DNA of 5,634 nt from Sulfurimonas sp. (GTDB taxonomy: Bacteria > Campylobacterota > Campylobacteria > Campylobacterales > Sulfurimonadaceae): NCBI GenBank assembly GCA_027063295.1, contig JAMORZ010000163.1, forward strand, positions 1-5,634, given 5' to 3'. A model generated the notes under the pieces. It worked only from the letters and a program-made list of their open reading frames with translations. It was not told where the DNA came from and ran no database searches. Of the stretch, positions 1-5,634 are shown in pieces. Positions within the stretch are counted from its first letter, which is position 1, and the number at the start of each line of letters is the position of its first letter. The translations under genes were made by a program, and so were the position numbers.

Positions 1-2
1 AC

Positions 3-236
3 ACTGAGCATATCTTTATCTTGACAGGAAACGGTGATGTAGTTGAGCCTGAGGATGGAGCTATTGCTTCTATTGGAAGTGGTGGAAACTTTGCCATCTC
101 AGCTGCACGTGCACTTAAAAAACATACAGATATGGATGAAGAGGAGCTTGTAAAAGAGTCTCTAAGCATCGCAGCCGATCTATGTATCTACACAAATCAC
201 AATATCAAAACACTCATCTTAGAGGATAAAAACTAA
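3..236 (+). CDS. hslV: HslV, peptidase subunit of the HslUV (ClpQY) protease, 3' part only
   Basis: This is the C-terminal 77 residues of HslV; the start and the N-terminal catalytic threonine lie upstream of the window, so activity cannot be judged here. HslV forms a double hexameric ring of threonine peptidase subunits in the cytoplasm and degrades proteins unfolded by HslU. Family signatures visible are LTGNGDVVEPEDG, the GSGGNFA turn followed by the AARAL helix, and near the C-terminus ADLCIYTNHNI. The last corresponds to the segment that binds a metal (sodium) ion in HslV through Gly, Cys and Thr; Cys and Thr are kept, while Ala stands where E. coli has Gly, probably harmless because the ligand there is a backbone carbonyl. 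The stop codon TAA shares its last base with the ATG of hslU, so the two partners are translationally coupled. Apart from the edge truncation the fragment looks intact. Confidence 0.96.
   Translation, partial: TEHIFILTGNGDVVEPEDGAIASIGSGGNFAISAARALKKHTDMDEEELVKESLSIAADLCIYTNHNIKTLILEDKN
221..226 (+). promoter_or_regulatory. Ribosome binding site of hslU
   Basis: AGAGGA inside the last codons of hslV, 9 bases before the ATG at 236. It decides for this start over the in-frame ATG six bases downstream and sits within the TAATG overlap, which suggests translational coupling of the two protease subunits. Confidence 0.7.
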
Positions 237-1564
237 TGGATATGACACCTAAAGAGATTGTTGAGTATCTTGACAAATATGTTATAGGGCAAAAAAATGC
301 CAAAAAAACCATAGCACTCGCACTTCGTACACGCTACAGACGTATGCAGCTTAATGAAACACTCCAAAGAGAGATCACACCAAAAAATATCTTGATGATA
401 GGCTCAACAGGTGTTGGAAAAACAGAGATCTCTCGCCGTTTGGCTCGCATGATGAAGGTACCTTTCATCAAAGTGGAAGCTTCTAAGTACACTGAAGTTG
501 GTTTTGTTGGTCGTGATGTAGAGTCGATGATACGTGATCTGGTTGTAAACGCCATCAGCATTGTAAAAGCTGAAAAGGAAGAAGAAAACAGAGAAAAGAT
601 AAATAACTATGTTATCAACCGTATCACAGAAAAACTCCTTCCACCTTTACCCAAAGGGGCAAGTGAATCAAAACAAGATGACTACCAAAGACTCCTAGAA
701 GCTATGGAGAAACGTGTTGAAGATGGTGAGATGGATGATAAGATCATCGAACTTGAAGTTGCACAGCTCCAAGTAGAGTTTGACGATACAAACCTCCCAC
801 CTGAGATGGCAAAAGTGCAAGAGAGTTTCTCTAAGGTATTTGCTCAGATCAACAAAGAGGACAACAAAAGAGAGGTAAGTGTCAAAGATGCAAAAGTGCT
901 TCTTCGTCAAGAAGCAGCTTCAAAACTTATCGACAATTCAAGCATAAATGCAGAGGCACTCAAACGTGCTGAGAATGGTGGGATAATTTTCTTAGATGAG
1001 ATAGACAAAATCGCCCTTTCTGAAAAGAGTCAAGGGAGAAATGACCCATCAAAAGAGGGAGTACAACGTGACTTGCTTCCTATCGTAGAAGGTTCATCTG
1101 TCTCTACAAAATATGGAACAATCAATACTGATCATATCCTCTTTATCGCTGCTGGTGCATTTCATGTAAGTAAGCCGAGTGATCTTATCCCTGAACTTCA
1201 AGGGCGTTTTCCACTCAGAGTGGAGCTTGAATCACTCACAGAAGATACACTTTATGCGATTTTAACACAAACAGACAACTCACTTCTTAAACAGTACGAA
1301 GCACTCTTGGGTGTTGAGGGGATGGAACTTGTGTTTGAAGATGATGCTATTCGCTCCATTGCAAAACTCTCCCACAGAGCCAATGAGCTTACAGAAGATA
1401 TTGGAGCAAGACGCTTACACACTGTACTTGAAAAGATTTTAGAAGATATCAGTTTTGATGCAGATGAGTACAAAGGTAAAGAGTTTAAGGTGACAGCTGA
1501 GTTAGTGCACGAAAAACTCGATGAAGTAGTAGAGGATGATGACCTCTCAAGATATATATTATAA
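236..1564 (+). CDS. hslU: HslU (ClpY), AAA+ unfoldase of the HslUV protease
   Basis: Complete 442-residue hexameric ATPase that recognises, unfolds and threads cytoplasmic proteins into HslV; the length is normal for the family. The N-terminus has the expected TPKEIVEYLDKYVIGQ. Walker A is GSTGVGKT (residues 56-63), the central pore loop is GFVG (89-92), the variable charged I-domain spans about 105-240, Walker B is IIFLDE (250-255), the sensor-1 region reads ILFIAAGAFH, the arginine finger is in GRFP (323-326), and sensor 2 is GARR (390-393). The C-terminus DLSRYIL (436-442) is the tail that docks between HslV subunits, so the pair should be functional. The pore aromatic is Phe where the E. 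coli protein has Tyr. The start at 236 is preferred over the ATG at 242 because AGAGGA at 221-226 lies 9 bases upstream. era follows after 10 bases. In many bacteria hslVU is heat-inducible, but no promoter is visible here. Confidence 0.98.
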   Translation: MDMTPKEIVEYLDKYVIGQKNAKKTIALALRTRYRRMQLNETLQREITPKNILMIGSTGVGKTEISRRLARMMKVPFIKVEASKYTEVGFVGRDVESMIRDLVVNAISIVKAEKEEENREKINNYVINRITEKLLPPLPKGASESKQDDYQRLLEAMEKRVEDGEMDDKIIELEVAQLQVEFDDTNLPPEMAKVQESFSKVFAQINKEDNKREVSVKDAKVLLRQEAASKLIDNSSINAEALKRAENGGIIFLDEIDKIALSEKSQGRNDPSKEGVQRDLLPIVEGSSVSTKYGTINTDHILFIAAGAFHVSKPSDLIPELQGRFPLRVELESLTEDTLYAILTQTDNSLLKQYEALLGVEGMELVFEDDAIRSIAKLSHRANELTEDIGARRLHTVLEKILEDISFDADEYKGKEFKVTAELVHEKLDEVVEDDDLSRYIL

Positions 1565-1566
1565 GG
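1563..1566 (+). promoter_or_regulatory. Ribosome binding site of era
   Basis: AAGG, beginning inside the TAA stop codon of hslU and 8 bases before the ATG at 1575. This supports the shorter start for era over the upstream ATG at 1536, and couples era translation to termination of hslU. Confidence 0.65.
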
Positions 1567-1574
1567 CAACATAT

Positions 1575-2483
1575 ATGAGTAAAACAGGTTCAACTAAAAA
1601 AACCCGTGCAGGTTTTGTATCACTAATTGGGCGACCAAACGCAGGAAAAAGTACACTAATGAACTCGCTTTTAGGTGAGAAGATAGCAATGGTGAGCCAA
1701 AAAGCAAACGCAACACGTAAACGCTCAAACGCAATCGTGATGCATGAAGATGCACAGATCATCTTCATTGACACCCCAGGACTGCACGAAAAAGAGAAAG
1801 TACTTAACCAGTTTATGCTCGATGAAGCACTCAAAGCTATGGGTGATTGTGACCTTATTGTTTATCTTGCTCCTGTAACTGACTCTGTTGAACATTATGA
1901 GAAGTTTTTAAAACTCAACAAAAAAAACACCAAACATATTATCGCTATCTCTAAGATAGATCAGGTAAGTCAAGAAAAACTCTTTAAAACCATCGCTTCA
2001 TACAACAAGTTTTCCGATCATTTTGAAGCACTTATCCCAGTAGCAATCCCACGTAAAGTAGGACACAAAGATCTACTTGATACCATTGCTAAAAATCTTC
2101 CAGAGTCCCCTTACCTTTTTGACCCAGAGGATCTCACTAGTGAGCTTGTTCGTGATATCTATGCAGGGTTTATCCGTGAGGCTATTTTTGAAAATATCAG
2201 TGATGAAGTGCCTTATGAATCTGATGTTATTATCGATAGCATCGAAGAGGATGGCAGAGTTGATCGTATCTATGCAACTATTATCATTGAGAAAAACTCC
2301 CAAAAAGGGATTATTATCGGCAAAGGTGGTGAAGCGATCAAACGTATTGGTAAATCTGCCCGTACCAAGATAGAAAAACTCAGCCTCAAACAAGCCTACT
2401 TAAACCTTCAAGTGGTAGTGAAAAAAGGTTGGACAAAAGATAAAAACTTTCTCAAAGAGATAGGATATGATGATGCTCAGTAA
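1575..2483 (+). CDS. era: Era, GTPase for 16S rRNA maturation and 30S assembly
   Basis: Complete 302-residue protein with the usual Era length and two-domain build. The N-terminal GTPase has G1 GRPNAGKST (19-27), a G2 region around KANATRKRSNAIV (42-54) and G3 DTPG (65-68). The G4 position reads SKID (125-128) instead of NKxD, and the G5 position reads IPVAIPRKVG (about 153-162) with no clear SA(L/K). The C-terminal KH domain has YESDVIID, then IIEKNSQKGIIIGKGG with the RNA-binding GKGG loop at 249-252, and ends in WVKKGW-type strands and FLKEIGY. Era binds the 3' end of 16S rRNA and releases the precursor 30S subunit on GTP hydrolysis. The start at 1575 is chosen because AAGG (1563-1566) is correctly spaced and the protein starts close to the P-loop, as in the family; an in-frame ATG at 1536 would overlap hslU by 29 bases. 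The end overlaps the next gene by about 11 bases. Confidence 0.97.
   Translation: MSKTGSTKKTRAGFVSLIGRPNAGKSTLMNSLLGEKIAMVSQKANATRKRSNAIVMHEDAQIIFIDTPGLHEKEKVLNQFMLDEALKAMGDCDLIVYLAPVTDSVEHYEKFLKLNKKNTKHIIAISKIDQVSQEKLFKTIASYNKFSDHFEALIPVAIPRKVGHKDLLDTIAKNLPESPYLFDPEDLTSELVRDIYAGFIREAIFENISDEVPYESDVIIDSIEEDGRVDRIYATIIIEKNSQKGIIIGKGGEAIKRIGKSARTKIEKLSLKQAYLNLQVVVKKGWTKDKNFLKEIGYDDAQ
2462..2465 (+). promoter_or_regulatory. Ribosome binding site of the csd6-like gene
   Basis: AGGA within the last codons of era. Its distance is 1, 4 and 7 bases to the three tandem ATGs, so only the third (2473) is well spaced. A weaker AAGAGA at 2455-2460 could serve the first ATG, so the start is uncertain by two codons. 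Confidence 0.5.
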
Positions 2484-3438
2484 AATCTCTCTACTTTTTT
2501 TAGTTCTTGTTCACTTTGCAAATGCAAACGACATTCTAACAGAGTATAGAAATCACGGGATAGAAAACATCCAGATAAAACTTGATGAGAAACTAGCACA
2601 AAAAGAGTACTGGAATAATTATCTTAGCGATAAAAATACACAGTTTGGGTATATTGAAAAATACACCAATATTCTTGTCTGCAACAAAGAAAAATCTATT
2701 TTAGCTCTTTACACTAAAAATGATAATGGAAAATTTAAACTCCAAAAAGAGTATAATGCCTATACTGGTAAACTCAAAGGTGATAAATACCACGAAGGTG
2801 ATCTTAGAACACCTATTGGTATCTATAATCTTGTTAAAAAGATATCAAAAGTTGATTCATTTTATGGACCAATGGCATTTGTAACATCTTACCCAAATCT
2901 ATACGATAAATATCGCCATAAAAATGGCTCAGGCATCTGGATACACGGTCTTCCAACAGAGCAAGAGCGTGATGAGTTTACAAAAGGTTGTATAGCAATA
3001 AAAAACAATAGCATCAAGTGTTTAGACAGACATATTGATATTGATAAAACTGTACTAATTATCAATAAAGATGAAGTAGGAAAAGATGTTTCAAAACAGG
3101 AATTAGCTTCTCTTTTAAGTGCACTCTATCAGTGGAGATATGATTGGACATACAATAACCTTAAAGGGTATCTCTCTTTTTATGACAAAGAATTCTTACG
3201 TTTTGATGGTATGAACCTTGAAAAATTTACTAAGTACAAAAAAAGGATCTTTAACAAAAAAGAGCAAAAAGAGATCATTTTTACAAATATCAATGTAATC
3301 CCTTATCCTAGTACAGAGAATCTCTATAAAATCACATTCAATGAACAATACAAATCAAACAGCTTCTCTTTTAGTGGAGATAAAGTACTTATTGTTAGAG
3401 TTGTAGATGATAGTATGAAAATCATTACTGAAAAGTAG
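2473..3438 (+). CDS. csd6: Csd6/Pgp2-like periplasmic L,D-carboxypeptidase (YkuD domain plus NTF2-like domain)
   Basis: A 321-residue secreted protein. The N-terminus is a signal peptide: Lys at position 4, a hydrophobic core ISLLFLVLV, and a likely cut after the Ala-Asn-Ala near residue 18. The YkuD (L,D-transpeptidase) domain shows TGKLKGD (98-104), GDLRTPIGIY (109-118), the active-site His in IHG (His158) and the nucleophile in TKGCIAI (Cys173). The C-terminal part, about 205-321, beginning ELASLLSALYQWRYDW and ending in alternating strands, fits the NTF2-like domain that Helicobacter Csd6 carries. Csd6/Pgp2 removes the terminal D-Ala from monomeric tetrapeptide stems, giving tripeptides, and is needed for helical shape; that role is inferred here from domain layout and context. 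The Arg common after GCI in classical L,D-transpeptidases is Ala. Three ATG codons stand in a row (2467, 2470, 2473); AGGA at 2462-2465 fits the third. The Csd4 relative follows after 7 bases. Confidence 0.87.
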   Translation: MLSKISLLFLVLVHFANANDILTEYRNHGIENIQIKLDEKLAQKEYWNNYLSDKNTQFGYIEKYTNILVCNKEKSILALYTKNDNGKFKLQKEYNAYTGKLKGDKYHEGDLRTPIGIYNLVKKISKVDSFYGPMAFVTSYPNLYDKYRHKNGSGIWIHGLPTEQERDEFTKGCIAIKNNSIKCLDRHIDIDKTVLIINKDEVGKDVSKQELASLLSALYQWRYDWTYNNLKGYLSFYDKEFLRFDGMNLEKFTKYKKRIFNKKEQKEIIFTNINVIPYPSTENLYKITFNEQYKSNSFSFSGDKVLIVRVVDDSMKIITEK

Positions 3439-3445
3439 GTATTGA

Positions 3446-4732
3446 ATGATTCGATTTTTACTCTCTATCTCCTTAGTATTTTCAATTTTGTCTGGAGATA
3501 TTCAGCTTATAAAAAAAGAGACTCCTGATTCAAACACTACACTTTTAGTGATTGGTGGCATCCATGGTAATGAACCAGGAGGATATTTCGCAGCAAGTAT
3601 TTTAGCGACACACTACACCATTCTTTCTAAGAACCTCTGGATTGTTCCAAATCTTAATAAATCTAGTATTCAGGCAAATAAACGTGGCATCCACGGAGAT
3701 ATGAACAGGAAATTTGCTTCTATCAAAAAAAATGATAAAGATAAAAAAATTGTTACAGAGATAAAAAAGATCATTCTCTCTCCAAATGTCTCTTTAGTGC
3801 TTAACTTGCATGATGGGCATGGATTTTACAGAAAAGAGAATAAAGGGAGTATCTTTAATCCAAATGCATGGGGGCAAACTTGTGTAATTGACCAATGCAA
3901 ACTCAAAGAGAATCAAGAATTTGGAAACTTAAATACAATTGCCTCACGTGTTAAAGAGAATATCAACAAAAAACTACTCAAAAAACATCATAGTTTTAAT
4001 GTAAAAAATACTCAAACAAAGTATGATGATGAAGCGATGCAGCTCTCTCTTACATATTTTGCCGTAACAAATGACAAACCTGCTTTTGCAGTTGAAACGA
4101 GTAAAAACCTCTCTAAACTTTCACATAAAGTGTTCTATCAACTCCTTGCCATTGAAGAGTTTATGAAGATTATGGGTATACAATACTCACGAGATTTCAC
4201 ATTTACAGAACAAGAGATAGCAAAAATCATCAAAGATTATGGAAGATTAAACATAAATGGTAATATTTCCCTTAATTTGAGTGATATAAAAAGCACTTTA
4301 AGGTTTGTTCCGATAAAATCAAAAGGTAATCTGTTTGAATTTACTCACCCTTTGGGTAGTTTGAAAAGAAAACAGGGGAATTACTTAGTGTATGTTGGCA
4401 ATAAAAAAATCACAACACTAAAGCCTCAGTACTTTAAAATAGCGCATGAGTGTTCTGAAAGCTTTTCTTATGAGATAGATCACAAGATAGTTTCTTATAA
4501 AAAGGCTACAGATATTTTTGTAAATGACGATTTTAAGGTATTAGAGAAAAAAGGGTATCGTGTAAATGTTATTGGTTTTCACTCCAAAGGGGTTGAAAAT
4601 GAAAGTGGTATCAGGATTGCTTTAAAAGACTTAAATAAAAAGTACTCTGTTGATAGACACAATAAAGTTTATAGGGTTGAATTTTATAAAAACGATGAAT
4701 TTTGTTCCATGAATATGGTTCATTTCAGATAG
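3446..4732 (+). CDS. csd4: Csd4/Pgp1-like periplasmic zinc D,L-carboxypeptidase (M14-type)
   Basis: Complete 428-residue secreted metallopeptidase, close to the length of Helicobacter Csd4. A short signal peptide (IRFLLSISLVFSILSG, residues 2-17) points to the periplasm. The carboxypeptidase domain, about 30-235, has the zinc motif HGNE (His40 and Glu43), third ligand His122 in LNLHDGHGFY, the substrate-carboxylate pair Asn87-Arg88 in GDMNRKF, and a likely catalytic Glu217 in FAVETSKN. About 190 further residues match in size the beta-barrel and immunoglobulin-like domains known from the Csd4 structure; I assign these by length and strand-rich composition only. Csd4/Pgp1 cleaves muropeptide tripeptides to dipeptides, downstream of Csd6/Pgp2. 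Helicobacter Csd4 uses Gln as first zinc ligand, whereas this protein has the usual His. Four cysteines (146, 151, 336, 420) could pair in the periplasm. AGG at 3437-3439, overlapping the upstream stop, is the likely ribosome binding site. Another M14 or succinylglutamate desuccinylase-like specificity is possible but less likely next to a Csd6 relative. Confidence 0.86.
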   Translation: MIRFLLSISLVFSILSGDIQLIKKETPDSNTTLLVIGGIHGNEPGGYFAASILATHYTILSKNLWIVPNLNKSSIQANKRGIHGDMNRKFASIKKNDKDKKIVTEIKKIILSPNVSLVLNLHDGHGFYRKENKGSIFNPNAWGQTCVIDQCKLKENQEFGNLNTIASRVKENINKKLLKKHHSFNVKNTQTKYDDEAMQLSLTYFAVTNDKPAFAVETSKNLSKLSHKVFYQLLAIEEFMKIMGIQYSRDFTFTEQEIAKIIKDYGRLNINGNISLNLSDIKSTLRFVPIKSKGNLFEFTHPLGSLKRKQGNYLVYVGNKKITTLKPQYFKIAHECSESFSYEIDHKIVSYKKATDIFVNDDFKVLEKKGYRVNVIGFHSKGVENESGIRIALKDLNKKYSVDRHNKVYRVEFYKNDEFCSMNMVHFR

Positions 4733-4743
4733 GATTGTAGTTA

Positions 4744-5634
4744 ATGAGTAAAACAGAACAAAATACTTTTTCCAGTGTCATTTCAGTTAACCCATATCGT
4801 GAAACATATTTTACTGGAATTTCAAGTTTTATCACACAGACAACATCACCGGAATTCTCCAAAGATCAATTTGCAATCTCTTTTTTAAATACGAGCGATT
4901 TTATCACTGCTCAGATTGCTGTTAGTAAAAATATTCCTGATGAAGACGTTTACGATGCCATCAACAGTAAAATGTATGATGATTTGGGACTTGACCAAGC
5001 ACTAGAATATAAACTACAATATATAGAATCGTTTGAAACACTTGATGAGGAAAACAGATACTTTCATGCCTTTGTTGTAGATCCTCTACGACTCACTGAA
5101 ACTTTTTTACCAATCGTTGAAAAAATAAAATATATCGATGTTATTATACCTTTACCCCTTTTACTTAAAACTCTTTATTCCAAAGAGATTATTGAACACA
5201 GTGGGGCACACTGTTTTATCTATTTTCAAGAGAATGATGCTTTTGTAACAATCTACAATGATAAAAACTTTATCTTTACAAAATCGATCAAATACTCTTT
5301 TTTAGAGATGCATGAGAAATTTTGTGAATTATATGGTGAGCGTATTGAGTATAGTGAATTTTTAAATTTCTTCTCAAATGAAAGCCTTAAAGAAACACAA
5401 AGTGACTATAAAGAGTACTTTATTAAACTTTATAAAGAACTCTTTGCTAATATCAACGATATCCTTACTTATGCAAAACGTGCTTTTGAGATCGAAAAGT
5501 TTGAACGCGTTTACATCGGATCACAAGTTGACACTGTTACTAAACTTGATGAGATGCTTGAAGTTGAGATCAATATTAAAACTTCAAATTTTGAGTTTGA
5601 TTATGGACTAGAGAGTAATGGTGAATATATTGAC
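4744..5634 (+). CDS. Unnamed cytoplasmic protein, possible PilM/GspL-like actin-fold protein, 3' end missing
   Basis: An open frame of 297 codons running off the window, starting MSKTEQNTF. The start is well supported: AGGA at 4731-4734, overlapping the stop of the csd4-like gene, lies 9 bases upstream. I do not recognise the family with certainty. There is no signal peptide or membrane helix in the visible part, and it is rich in acidic residues. The order of elements resembles PilM/GspL-type actin-like proteins: a stretch NIPDEDVYDAINSKM (63-77) like the PilM segment before the membrane-side helices, then YFHAFVVDPLRLTETFLPIV (106-125), YIDVIIPLPLLL (130-141), a strand pair CFIYFQENDAFVTIYNDKNF (157-176) where actin-fold proteins carry a phosphate loop, and FERVYIGSQ (253-261) followed by a helix and EVEINIKT, like the usual GGxxxxxGL segment. 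The nucleotide-binding glycines are mostly absent, so ATP binding is doubtful. If the reading is right, it would work on the inner membrane in a pilus or secretion assembly with genes further right. Confidence 0.5.
   Translation, partial: MSKTEQNTFSSVISVNPYRETYFTGISSFITQTTSPEFSKDQFAISFLNTSDFITAQIAVSKNIPDEDVYDAINSKMYDDLGLDQALEYKLQYIESFETLDEENRYFHAFVVDPLRLTETFLPIVEKIKYIDVIIPLPLLLKTLYSKEIIEHSGAHCFIYFQENDAFVTIYNDKNFIFTKSIKYSFLEMHEKFCELYGERIEYSEFLNFFSNESLKETQSDYKEYFIKLYKELFANINDILTYAKRAFEIEKFERVYIGSQVDTVTKLDEMLEVEINIKTSNFEFDYGLESNGEYID

Larger units (their letters stand above)
236..5634 (+). other. Single operon hslV-hslU-era-csd6-csd4-unknown (both ends outside the window)
   Basis: All six genes point the same way. 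Junctions are a one-base overlap (hslV/hslU), 10 bases (hslU/era), an overlap of about 11 bases (era/csd6-like), 7 bases (csd6-like/csd4-like) and 11 bases (csd4-like/last gene). No hairpin followed by a T run and no credible -10/-35 pair fits into these junctions. I infer one transcript. An internal promoter inside a coding region cannot be excluded by eye. Confidence 0.75.

Noticed and set aside
3..236. Reading the first frame as a small separate protein starting at the TTG at 21
   Set aside because: The frame is open to the left edge and the translation continues the HslV pattern without break, so it is an edge-truncated hslV, not a small gene.
1536..1574. A longer era start at the ATG at 1536, adding 13 residues
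   Set aside because: It would overlap hslU by 29 bases, lacks a well-placed ribosome binding site, and the ATG at 1575 has AAGG upstream and gives the usual Era N-terminus.
1252..1593. Open reading frame on the minus strand over the end of hslU, Ser-rich translation
   Set aside because: Antisense shadow of hslU; the serine-rich product is the reverse reading of Glu/Asp/Leu codons and resembles no known protein.
1559..1834. Open reading frame on the minus strand over the start of era
   Set aside because: Antisense to the conserved GTPase domain with no ribosome binding site or family motif; explained by the codon pattern of era.
2073..2393. Overlapping open frames on both strands inside the second half of era (+ strand 2077-2373 and - strand 2073-2393)
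   Set aside because: Both lie inside the well-conserved C-terminal part of era and encode nothing recognisable; chance frames.
5378..5611. A 77-codon + strand frame in the last gene, with a hydrophobic stretch near its start
   Set aside because: Out-of-frame shadow of the long open frame that starts at 4744 and runs uninterrupted to the window end; the hydrophobic stretch comes from the shifted reading.

Overview
The window looks like a stretch of chromosome from a free-living Campylobacterota (epsilonproteobacterial) bacterium, perhaps of the Sulfurimonas/Sulfurovum kind. The reasons are the AT-rich but regular coding sequence, the hslV-hslU-era gene order shared with Helicobacter, and recognisable relatives of the Helicobacter/Campylobacter cell-shape peptidoglycan trimming enzymes. 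The genus assignment is inference. All genes lie on the + strand and are packed end to end with gaps of 0-11 bases or short overlaps. I see no terminator or internal promoter, so the window reads as one operon entered in its middle and left before its end.

Layout: (1) 3-236, the 3' end of hslV, the protease subunit of the HslUV (ClpQY) ATP-dependent protease. (2) 236-1564, complete hslU, its AAA+ unfoldase partner, overlapping hslV by one base. (3) 1575-2483, complete era, the GTPase that helps mature the small ribosomal subunit. (4) About 2473-3438, a secreted YkuD-fold L,D-carboxypeptidase with a C-terminal NTF2-like domain, matching Helicobacter Csd6 / Campylobacter Pgp2; it overlaps the end of era. 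(5) 3446-4732, a secreted M14-type zinc carboxypeptidase matching Csd4 / Pgp1. (6) 4744 to the window end, a 5'-complete but 3'-truncated cytoplasmic protein of at least 297 residues that I cannot name with certainty; its layout resembles PilM/GspL-type actin-like proteins of pilus and secretion machines.

The first three genes are housekeeping functions (protein quality control and ribosome assembly). The next two would act one after the other in the periplasm: Csd6 trims monomeric tetrapeptide stems to tripeptides and Csd4 trims tripeptides to dipeptides. In Helicobacter and Campylobacter these steps are needed for helical cell shape. Here they are adjacent and probably translationally coupled. 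The last gene may open a cell-envelope assembly cluster, but its continuation is outside the window.

There is no non-coding stretch longer than about 11 bases. I found no RNA genes, mobile elements, CRISPR arrays or long repeats. The most interesting points are the Csd6-Csd4 pairing inside a housekeeping operon, the canonical histidine zinc ligand in the Csd4 relative, the missing active-site-adjacent arginine in the Csd6 relative, non-standard G4/G5 motifs in Era, and the degenerate actin-like candidate at the right edge.
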